A DNA stretch of 11,397 bases from contig JAEZEZ010000004.1 in assembly GCA_023432855.1 (NCBI GenBank), positions 1 through 11,397 of the forward strand. The letters are read 5' to 3'. Below, in pieces: positions 1 through 5,758 of this stretch (position 1 is its first letter; each line of letters starts with the position of its first letter). The DNA is from Pseudomonadota bacterium. GTDB taxonomy: Bacteria > Pseudomonadota > Alphaproteobacteria > Caulobacterales > Caulobacteraceae. Both the position numbers and the translations under genes were made by a program. The notes under the pieces were generated by a model, which ran no database searches, was not told the DNA's origin, and worked only from the letters and a program-made list of their open reading frames with translations.

Positions 1-849
1 GGGACCGCGCGGGCCGCCCGAGCGGGCGCCGTCGCGCGGCGCGGCCGGACGCGGGCTGAGCGCCGAATAGCGGACGGTGCCGCCTTCGGGCCGCGGGGCG
101 CGATCACCGCCGGAACGGTAGCCTTCACGCGGCGGACGGTCGCCGAAGGTGCGGGGGCCGCGCTCGCCCTGGGGACGGTCGCTGCGGAAGGCGCGATCGC
201 CCTCCGGACGCGGACGCGGCGTGCGCTGGCCGAAGCCCGCGCTGTCGGGACGGGGCGCGCGGGCGCCGAAGTTCGCAGCGGGCCGCTCGGGCGCGGCATG
301 GCGCTCGGGGGCGGCGGGGCGCTCGGGCGCCGGACGGGATTCCGTCGCCGGCTGCGCGGGCGCAGGCTGGGGCGCAGGGGCCGGCTTGGGCGTCGGCACC
401 GCGGCTTCTTCGCGGCGGCGCTCCTCTTCCTGGGCGCGGCGGGCGTCCTCGCGCGCCTTGCGCTCGGCCTCGCGGCGTTCGCTTTCCGCGCGCGCGATCT
501 CGATGGCGCGACGACGGGCCTCCATCTCCTCGGGCGACAGGCCGCCGGGGAGCTGGGGTTCGCGCGCAGCGGGGGCGGCCGGCGCGGGAGCGGCGGGCTC
601 GGGACGCGGACGCGGCTTGACGTCGAAGGCGGCCGGGCGCGGACGCTCGTGCGCGCCGCCCGGACCCGCGCCTACGCGGCGCTTGGTCTCGACCACCACG
701 GTCTTGGTGCGGCCGTGGCTGAAGCTCTGACGCACCGTGCCCGAACTCACCGAGCCGGCGGCGCGGGGCTTCAGGGTCAGCGGCGGGCGCCCGCCCGGGG
801 TCGACCCGGGCTTGCGGCCATCGTCATTGTTGTCGTTCGGGTCGCTCAT
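1..849 (-). CDS. infB: Translation initiation factor IF2, N-terminal part (3' end outside window)
   Basis: IF2 is the cytoplasmic GTPase that places initiator fMet-tRNA on the 30S subunit and promotes 50S joining. The frame is open without a stop from the ATG at 849-847 to the window edge, giving 283 codons. The start reads MSDPNDNNDDGRKPG and is followed by LTLKPR and SFSHGRTKTVVVETKRR (about residues 24-60), the hallmark N-terminal segment of alphaproteobacterial IF2. Next come a charged, probably helical stretch with EEMEARRRAIEIARAE (about 105-147) and a low-complexity linker rich in P, A, R and G with repeated APERPAA and PRPEG units (about 155-283). The GTP-binding domain lies outside the window, so the family call rests on the N-terminus and the operon. 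A weak AGAAGAG lies about 12 nt upstream of the start. The ylxR stop is 74 bp upstream, and the gene completes the rimP-nusA-ylxR-infB order. Confidence 0.93.
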   Translation of the reverse strand, partial: MSDPNDNNDDGRKPGSTPGGRPPLTLKPRAAGSVSSGTVRQSFSHGRTKTVVVETKRRVGAGPGGAHERPRPAAFDVKPRPRPEPAAPAPAAPAAREPQLPGGLSPEEMEARRRAIEIARAESERREAERKAREDARRAQEEERRREEAAVPTPKPAPAPQPAPAQPATESRPAPERPAAPERHAAPERPAANFGARAPRPDSAGFGQRTPRPRPEGDRAFRSDRPQGERGPRTFGDRPPREGYRSGGDRAPRPEGGTVRYSALSPRPAAPRDGARSGGPRGP

Positions 850-923
850 ACCGCTCGCTAACTCTTCTGCCGACAGGGCCGGCCATCAAACGCACGTTCC
901 AATAGACAAAGCGGGCCGAAGCG

Positions 924-1571
924 TCAGCCGCCCCGCCCGTCCGAGGTCTCCTCGCGCCAACTCTCAGGGAGGAGCGGGCGAAACCCGCCCAGCTTCCGGA
1001 CCTCTTCGGACCAGCGCTGGGCCCGTCGCCCCGCAAGGAGGCAGACGTGTATCACATTTTCCCGCCCCAAGGCCAAACCCAATTCGTCGGACGAAAAGGC
1101 TCCGCAAACCTTGGGAGGGTTGGGCTGGCGGGCCGCCAGCGCCATCAGCTTTCCGCGGCCGTCGGCGGAACCGTCCGAGGCCTCGACGAGCCAGGCGCAA
1201 CGGCCGCCACGGATGGCGGCCTGGGCCTTCTCGAAGCCAGATATAAGCACGCCTTCGCGGCGCGCCAGTCCAAGCTGGTCGAGGACGCGGCGCACGAGCA
1301 GGCGCTCGACCAGCTCCGGGAGCTCCGGAGAGGGCGACAGCCTGGCGTTCGCCGCCCGCGAGAACAGGTTCTTCGCGACCGCCTGCGCCACCGACGCCCG
1401 ATCCGCCGCCACCCACAGGCCACGGCCGGGGAGCTTGCGCCCCAGGTCGGGAACGACCGCGCCGTCGGGCGCCGCGACGAAGCGGATCAGGCGCGCCTCG
1501 TCCATCACCTCGCCGGTGACGAGGTCGCGGCGCTCCCGCTGCGCTTCGGTGACGGCCCTTGGGTTGCTCAA
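924..1571 (-). CDS. ylxR: YlxR (DUF448) RNA-binding protein with L7Ae-like C-terminal domain
   Basis: This is a 215-residue putative RNA-binding protein of the nusA-infB operon. Residues about 11-80 match the YlxR/DUF448 fold, with RRDLVTGEVMDEARLIRF and the basic turn GRGLWVAADR (49-58). Residues about 90-190 resemble an L7Ae/L30e/YlxQ-type RNA-binding domain (RVLDQLGLARREGVLISGFE, then a GRCAWLVEASD strand). Gram-positive bacteria encode YlxR and YlxQ as separate adjacent genes; this combined form is common in alphaproteobacteria. The usual YlxR cysteine near VTGE is absent here. The start is TTG at 1571-1569: the DUF448 motif begins within a dozen residues of it, and the next in-frame ATG (residue 23) would remove conserved sequence. 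AGCAGG lies a few bases upstream. The gap to the nusA stop is 27 bp, indicating co-transcription. The molecular role is not well established; RNA or ribosome binding is inferred from the folds. Confidence 0.9.
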   Translation of the reverse strand: MSNPRAVTEAQRERRDLVTGEVMDEARLIRFVAAPDGAVVPDLGRKLPGRGLWVAADRASVAQAVAKNLFSRAANARLSPSPELPELVERLLVRRVLDQLGLARREGVLISGFEKAQAAIRGGRCAWLVEASDGSADGRGKLMALAARQPNPPKVCGAFSSDELGLALGRENVIHVCLLAGRRAQRWSEEVRKLGGFRPLLPESWREETSDGRGG

Positions 1572-1598
1572 GGCGCCTGCTGGAAGGACAGGACGGCC

Positions 1599-3347
1599 TC
1601 AGGCCCCCTGTCCCGCCTCCTCGTCTTCGGCGTCGCCGGCGGCGGGCGCCTCGGCGTCATCCTCTTCGCGCTGCTCGGCCGCAGCCGCCTCGAGCTCGCC
1701 CTGGGCCCAGACGCCTTCGTACTCGTCCGCGGCGCCTTCCTCCTCGGCGTACTCGGGCTCCGGCTCGGGCTGGGGCAGGTCTTCCTCGGAGATCCAGCCG
1801 GCGGCCACGCGGGCGCGCAGGATCAGCATCTCGGCGTCCTCGACGGAGAGGTTGAAGCTCTCCAGCACGCCGGTCATGCGGACCCGCTCGCCGTCCTTGA
1901 ACTCGTAGCCGCCGCGGATCTCGTCCGTGGCCAGGTCGGCCAGGTCCTCGACGGTCTTCACGCCGCCCTCGCCCAGGGCCACGGCCATGGGCAGGGTGAC
2001 GCCGGGCACCTCCAGAACGCCGTCCTCGACGCCCAGCTCCTTGCGGCGGGCGTCCATCTCGGCGGCCTCCTTCTCGAGGTACTCGCGGGCGCGGGCCTGC
2101 AGCTCGGCCGCGGTGTCGTCATCGAAGCCTTCGATCGAGGCGATCTCCTCGGCCTCGACGTAGGCCACGTCCTCGACCGCAGCGAAGCCTTCGGTGACCA
2201 GCAGCTGGGCGATGACCTCGTCGACGTCGAGCGCTTCCTGGAACAGGGCGGTGCGCTCGGCGAACTCGCGCTGGCGGCGCTCGGAGTCCTGGGTCTCGGT
2301 GATGATGTCGATCTGCCAGCCGGACAGCTGGGAGGCCAGGCGCACGTTCTGGCCGCGGCGGCCGATGGCCAGCGACAGCTGCTCGTCGGGCACCACGACC
2401 TCGACCCGCTCGTCCTCCTCGTCCATCACCACCTTGGACACCTCGGCCGGGGCCAGGGCGTTGACGATGAAGGCCGCCTCGTCGGGCGAGTAGGGAATGA
2501 TGTCGATCTTCTCGCCCTGCAGCTCGGCCACCACCGCCTGCACGCGCGAGCCGCGCATGCCGACGCAGGCGCCGACGGGGTCGATGGAGCCGTCGTTCGA
2601 CAGCACCGCCATCTTGGCGCGGCTGCCCGGATCGCGGGCGACGGCGCGGATCTCGATGACGCCGTCGTAGACCTCCGGAACCTCCTGGGCGAACAGCTTG
2701 GCCATGAAGCCCGGGTGAGCGCGGCTCAGCATGATCTGCGGACCCTTGGTCTCGCGGCGGACGTCGTAGATGTAGCTGCGGATGCGGTCGCCGATGTTGA
2801 ACAGCTCGCGCGGGATCGACTGGTCACGGCGCATGACGCCCTCGCCGCGGCCCAGGTCGACGACGACGTTGCCGTACTCGACGCGCTTGACCACGCCGTT
2901 GACGATCTCGCCGACGCGATCCTTGAACTCCTCGTACTGGCGCTCGCGCTCGGCCTCGCGGACCTTGTGGGTCACCACCTGGCGAGCCATCTGGGTCTGC
3001 ACCCGGCCGAACTCGAAGGGCGGCAGCACCTCGATGTAGGTCTTGCCAACGTAGGCCTCGGGGTCGTCCTTGAGGGCGGCCGAGAGGTGCTTCATCGCGT
3101 AGTCGTTCTCGATCACCTCCTCGTCGTCGACCACGGTGACGACGCGCGTGAGCGTCAGCTCGCCGGTCTTCTGGTCGATGGAGGCGCGGATGTCGTGTTC
3201 GGCGCCGTAGCGCGAGCGGGCGCCCTTCTGGATCGCCTCCTCGATCGCCTCGATAACGATTTCCTTGTCGATCGACTTCTCGCGGGCGACGGCGTCCGCG
3301 ATCTGCAGCAGCTCGAGCCGGTTGGCGCTGATACCCGTGAAGGTCAT
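1599..3347 (-). CDS. nusA: Transcription termination/antitermination factor NusA
   Basis: NusA binds RNA polymerase and nascent RNA, promoting pausing and intrinsic termination, and takes part in rRNA antitermination complexes. The 582-residue product has the full proteobacterial architecture: an RNA-polymerase-binding N-terminal domain (about 1-135, starting ANRLELLQIADAVAREKSID); an S1 domain (about 140-210); two KH domains with GxxG-type loops GMRGSR (263-268) and GRRGQN (329-334); two helix-hairpin-helix acidic repeats (about 372-425 and 445-515); and a strongly acidic tail rich in E, D and A (about 519-582). The length is longer than the E. coli protein (495) because of this tail. The start is ATG at 3347-3345, which overlaps the rimP stop as ATGA, with a strong GAGGAAG Shine-Dalgarno sequence 5-6 nt upstream inside rimP. 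This indicates translational coupling with rimP. Confidence 0.98.
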   Translation of the reverse strand: MTFTGISANRLELLQIADAVAREKSIDKEIVIEAIEEAIQKGARSRYGAEHDIRASIDQKTGELTLTRVVTVVDDEEVIENDYAMKHLSAALKDDPEAYVGKTYIEVLPPFEFGRVQTQMARQVVTHKVREAERERQYEEFKDRVGEIVNGVVKRVEYGNVVVDLGRGEGVMRRDQSIPRELFNIGDRIRSYIYDVRRETKGPQIMLSRAHPGFMAKLFAQEVPEVYDGVIEIRAVARDPGSRAKMAVLSNDGSIDPVGACVGMRGSRVQAVVAELQGEKIDIIPYSPDEAAFIVNALAPAEVSKVVMDEEDERVEVVVPDEQLSLAIGRRGQNVRLASQLSGWQIDIITETQDSERRQREFAERTALFQEALDVDEVIAQLLVTEGFAAVEDVAYVEAEEIASIEGFDDDTAAELQARAREYLEKEAAEMDARRKELGVEDGVLEVPGVTLPMAVALGEGGVKTVEDLADLATDEIRGGYEFKDGERVRMTGVLESFNLSVEDAEMLILRARVAAGWISEEDLPQPEPEPEYAEEEGAADEYEGVWAQGELEAAAAEQREEDDAEAPAAGDAEDEEAGQGA

Positions 3348-3907
3348 CGGGCTTCCTCTTCCTGATCGTCGTTGTCGTGGTGTTGTTCGGCTTCGATGCG
3401 GGCGGCGCGCTGTTCGGCGCCGCGCTTCATCAGTTCGTCATTGAGCACGAGCTTGGCCTCGGCGATCCAGGCGAACGGCAGCAGCGCCGTCTCCTCTTCG
3501 CCCTCAAGGTCGACCAGGACGTTGTCGCCCTCGACCCCGGCCAGCACGCCCTTGAAGCGCTTGCGGTTCTCGACCAGGCGGTCGAGCTCCAGCCGCGCCT
3601 CCAGCCCCTCGAAGGTCTCGAAGTCCTCGAGCCGGGTCAGCGGGCGGTCGATGCCCGGCGACGACACCTCGAGGCTGTATTCGCCGGAGATGGGGTCGGC
3701 GGCGTCGAGGATCGCCGAGAAGGCGCGCGACAGGCGCGTGCACTCGTCGATGTTGATGTCGTGGTCGCTGGGCCGCTCGGCCATGATCTGCAGGCGGCGC
3801 GTCTGGCCGCCCATGAGCCGCAGCCGCACGATCTCGAAACCCTCCGCCTGGGCGACGGGTTCGAGGATCTCGAGCAGCTGGCGATCTTCGGTAGTCTTCG
3901 TGCGCAC
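3344..3907 (-). CDS. rimP: Ribosome maturation factor RimP
   Basis: RimP assists late assembly of the 30S subunit in the cytoplasm. The 187-residue product begins VRTKTTEDRQLLEILEPVA and carries RLRLMGG, RRLQIMAE, the family signature VSSPGIDRPL (81-90) and the C-terminal SH3/Lsm-like domain (about 97-158, ending FAWIAEAKLVL), followed by a charged tail. The frame is open upstream as far as 4129, but I chose the GTG at 3907-3905. Homology starts there, and the upstream translation is unlike protein, overlaps the preceding gene and contains an intrinsic terminator. No convincing Shine-Dalgarno sequence precedes this GTG (only GGA next to it), so translation may be weak or leader-dependent. A TTG two codons upstream is an alternative. 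The stop overlaps the nusA start by ATGA. It is the first gene of the rimP-nusA-ylxR-infB operon. Confidence 0.95.
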   Translation of the reverse strand: MRTKTTEDRQLLEILEPVAQAEGFEIVRLRLMGGQTRRLQIMAERPSDHDINIDECTRLSRAFSAILDAADPISGEYSLEVSSPGIDRPLTRLEDFETFEGLEARLELDRLVENRKRFKGVLAGVEGDNVLVDLEGEEETALLPFAWIAEAKLVLNDELMKRGAEQRAARIEAEQHHDNDDQEEEAR

Positions 3908-3921
3908 GTCCAAAAACCAAC

Positions 3922-3951
3922 AAAAAAGCGGCGGGCCCGAAGGCCGCCGCT
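3922..3951 (-). terminator. Intrinsic terminator in the rimP leader (candidate attenuator)
   Basis: Read on the minus strand, the hairpin is AGCGGCGGCC, loop TTCG, then GGCCCGCCGCT: ten base pairs with one bulged C and a stable UUCG tetraloop. It is followed at once by six T residues (3922-3927). The opposite orientation has no T-tract after the stem, so it acts only toward rimP. The T-tract ends 14 nt before the rimP GTG. It could end transcripts of the small secreted-protein gene upstream, or attenuate the rimP operon; the -10-like box upstream of it favours attenuation or both. I did not find an obvious competing antiterminator fold by eye. Confidence 0.85.
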
Positions 3952-3967
3952 CGGTAGCGCCTCTCGA

Positions 3968-3981
3968 CGCTATCGATAGCG
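3968..3981. repeat. 14-bp perfect palindrome in the rimP leader
   Basis: CGCTATCGATAGCG is perfectly self-complementary. As RNA it can fold into a 5-bp hairpin with a UCGA loop. It lies between the putative rimP -10 box (3993-4000) and the leader terminator (3922-3951), so it would be transcribed near the very 5' end of the leader. It could be a 5' stabilising hairpin, a DNA operator, or part of an attenuation fold. The sequence alone does not decide between these. Confidence 0.5.
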
Positions 3982-3992
3982 ATGTTGCAGGG

Positions 3993-4000
3993 GATATAGC
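3993..4000 (-). promoter_or_regulatory. Candidate -10 element of the rimP-nusA-infB promoter
   Basis: On the minus strand the octamer is GCTATATC, an exact match to the Caulobacter housekeeping -10 consensus GCTANAWC. No good TTGAC-type -35 box lies 10-14 nt upstream; the region is pyrimidine-rich (CCCCTTCCCTCTC). It would start transcription at about 3985, giving a leader of about 80 nt that contains the palindrome and the intrinsic terminator. It lies 41 bp or more past the stop of the upstream gene. Confidence 0.4.
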
Positions 4001-4040
4001 GCCTCGGGCCGGGAGAGGGAAGGGGCGATCGTTCTCGCTC

Positions 4041-4481
4041 CTAATGATCGGTGGGGTCAGACCATGGGGCGACGCGGCAAGTGCCTTGGTAGCTATCCTC
4101 AACGTTGTCGCCCTCGGGCGTTCTTGCAATCGTTTCCCTGGTCAGTAGCATCGACTTTCGATCCAGCGAATATTGCATCACAATACTAAGGCCCCGCAGG
4201 CTGGGCTCGACCAAGGCCCAAACTGTTCCCCCGAGATTGTGCTCCGCGCGCAACCTCGCGTCGGTGAACTCAGTAATCAGCGCAGGGGCGATGCCCTCCC
4301 AAAATTCATTCTTCTCCGTATCTACGCTAAAGGTGATCGTGAAACCGTCCAGCGGTTCCGATTCCTCAAACTGACAAGTGAGGTTAAACTTGGCGTTCTC
4401 GTCGGCGCCGAAGGCTGCAGTTCCCGGGCAAAGAGTCAGGAAAAGTGCGCCGCTCAGGGCGAAGATGCTGTTCTTCGTCAT
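4041..4481 (-). CDS. Small secreted protein of unknown function
   Basis: The 146-residue product has a signal peptide (basic MTKN, hydrophobic SIFALSGALFLTLCP, likely signal peptidase I cleavage after AAFGA at about residue 26), so it should be exported to the periplasm. The Cys at 18 lacks a proper lipobox (preceded by L-T-L), so a lipoprotein is unlikely. The mature part is mostly beta-type sequence with Cys36 (NLTCQFEE) and Cys135 (QGTCRVAP), a plausible disulfide linking both ends. I do not recognise the family. ATG at 4481 is preceded by AAGGGGGA at about 10 nt spacing, which supports translation. Counted over 4081-4480 the G+C content is 223 of 400 bases, about 56%, well below the roughly 70% of its neighbours, which suggests later acquisition. 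It lies 206 bp downstream of the beta-lactamase on the same strand and may or may not share its transcript. Confidence 0.75.
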   Translation of the reverse strand: MTKNSIFALSGALFLTLCPGTAAFGADENAKFNLTCQFEESEPLDGFTITFSVDTEKNEFWEGIAPALITEFTDARLRAEHNLGGTVWALVEPSLRGLSIVMQYSLDRKSMLLTRETIARTPEGDNVEDSYQGTCRVAPWSDPTDH

Positions 4482-4687
4482 TCGATTGGCGTCCCCCTTG
4501 CCCGACCACTCAATTGGCTGACCGTTTCTAAGAAATCACTCCGTTGCAAGATCGCGGACCACCAAATCGTGCCGTTCCTGGCCAACGAAGTCGGCGGCGG
4601 TGTGGTTGGCCGCCGAAGCGGCGGTGAGACCGGCTCCTGATCGTAAGGCGGCGAGGAGGAGGCCCCACATCTGTCGGAACTGCCGGA
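4482..4687. other. Low-GC intergenic spacer, no gene seen
   Basis: This 206-bp gap lies between the beta-lactamase stop and the small secreted-protein start. It is less GC-rich than the housekeeping genes, like the gene that follows it. A short minus-strand frame runs through it from inside the beta-lactamase 3' end, but I see no family motif and no good ribosome binding site. A GC-rich hairpin (CCGCCG, CTT, CGGCGG) near 4608-4622 has no following T-tract, so I do not call it a terminator. The promoter of the downstream gene probably lies here, but no clear boxes are visible. Confidence 0.5.
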
Positions 4688-5689
4688 CTAGCGCGCCCTC
4701 CCCGTATCCGCCTGCCACTGGGCGATGACGCCGCGCGCGATGTCGGCCATCCAGGCCTCCTGTACGGCCTGGGGCTCGGTCGTCCCGGCGATGAAAATCG
4801 CCACAGCGTAGACGCGGCCGTCTGGGGCGGTCAGCAGGCCGACGTCGTTAACCCCCAGGGAGCGGCCGTCCATCTCGCCGCCGCTGCCGGTCTTGTGGGC
4901 CCAGCGCCAGCCGGGCTCCAGGCCCGCCTTGACGCGGTTCGTCCCGGTCCGCGTCTCGGCCATGATGGCCAGCAGGCGACGGGTGGCGCCGGGCGAGAGC
5001 AGTTCGCCGCGATGCAGCCGGGCCAGCGCCTCGACGGCCGCCTCCGGCGTGGCGGCGTTGCGGCCGTCCGTGAGCGAGGCGTCCAGCAGGGCAGGGCGCT
5101 CGGCTTTCGGCGCGGCGCGCATGGCCCCGGCGGCGTCGTGCATCTGGCGTTCATTGCTGTCGACGCTGATCCCCTCGACCCCCCTGGCGCGCAGCCAGGC
5201 CGTCAGGACCGTGGGGCCGCCGATCCGGCGCAGCAGGATGTCGGCTGAGGGGTTGTCGCTGTCGATGACGATGTAGCGGACCAGTTCCTCGATGGTCGCT
5301 TCGTAGCCGTCGGCGTCCACCTTCTTCGCGATCGGCTGGTAGGGAAAGCCGAGGTCGGCGCGGGTGACGGTGATGGTCTCGTCCAGCCTCAGCTCGCCGC
5401 GTTCGGCCGCCTCCAGCACATAGGCCGCCAGCCACAGCTTGAAGACGCTCTGCATCGGATAGGGGAGCGTCTGGTTCTGGCCAGCGGCCGCCCCGTTTGT
5501 CAGGTCGCGCACGGCCCAGCCCACCTCGCGCCGGGCAGGCACAGCCGGCGCCAGGCGCTCGCTGAGAACCGTCAGGGCGAGCGCCGGGGCCGGAGTCTCG
5601 GCAGAGCCCGGTCCGGCCGCTTCCGGTTGCGGCGGCGGCGAACAGGCGGCGAGGACAAGGGCGGCGGCGAGGGCAAGGGCGTTTTTCAT
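4688..5689 (-). CDS. Class A serine beta-lactamase, A2-like, predicted lipoprotein
   Basis: This enzyme should hydrolyse the amide bond of beta-lactams by a serine acyl-enzyme mechanism. All class A motifs are visible in the 333-residue product: nucleophile motif S81-V-F-K84 (in YPMQSVFKLW), S144-D-N146, the omega-loop general base E180 (NERQMHD) and K266-T-G-S269. The YPMQSVFK context and Asp150 (Ambler 136 if S144 is 130, where classical TEM-type enzymes have Asn) point to subclass A2, the group with PER, CfxA and CepA. The N-terminus MKNALALAAALVLAAC is a lipoprotein signal with lipobox L-A-A-C16, so the protein is predicted to be membrane-anchored after maturation. A proline/alanine-rich linker follows. 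ATG at 5689 is fixed by the signal peptide; no clear Shine-Dalgarno sequence precedes it. It starts 69 bp after the upstream serine hydrolase, so an operon is likely. The substrate spectrum cannot be read from sequence. Confidence 0.92.
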   Translation of the reverse strand: MKNALALAAALVLAACSPPPQPEAAGPGSAETPAPALALTVLSERLAPAVPARREVGWAVRDLTNGAAAGQNQTLPYPMQSVFKLWLAAYVLEAAERGELRLDETITVTRADLGFPYQPIAKKVDADGYEATIEELVRYIVIDSDNPSADILLRRIGGPTVLTAWLRARGVEGISVDSNERQMHDAAGAMRAAPKAERPALLDASLTDGRNAATPEAAVEALARLHRGELLSPGATRRLLAIMAETRTGTNRVKAGLEPGWRWAHKTGSGGEMDGRSLGVNDVGLLTAPDGRVYAVAIFIAGTTEPQAVQEAWMADIARGVIAQWQADTGRAR

Positions 5690-5758
5690 GACGGCAGCAC
5701 ATCATCGCGCCGGGCCGCGCGCCAACGAGATTACGCCGGGATCAGCCCCGAGAAATTC

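Noticed and set aside
1047..3365. Long plus-strand reading frame (772 codons) opposite nusA and ylxR
   Set aside because: It is the antisense shadow of nusA and ylxR in high-GC DNA. Its translation is repetitive (L, D, G, V, H) with no domain, while the minus-strand frames match known families along their full length.
3908..4040. Initiator tRNA (metY-like) gene upstream of rimP, as in E. coli
   Set aside because: No cloverleaf, anticodon arm or T-loop sequence is present. The region holds a -10-like box, a palindrome and a terminator only.
3908..4129. N-terminal extension of RimP up to an ATG at 4129
   Set aside because: The extra residues are unlike RimP, overlap the upstream gene and would include an intrinsic terminator in the coding sequence. 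Homology begins at the GTG at 3907.
4536..4718. 60-codon minus-strand frame between bla and the small secreted-protein gene
   Set aside because: It overlaps the end of the beta-lactamase gene, has no recognised motif and no ribosome binding site. It could be a gene remnant but cannot be supported.
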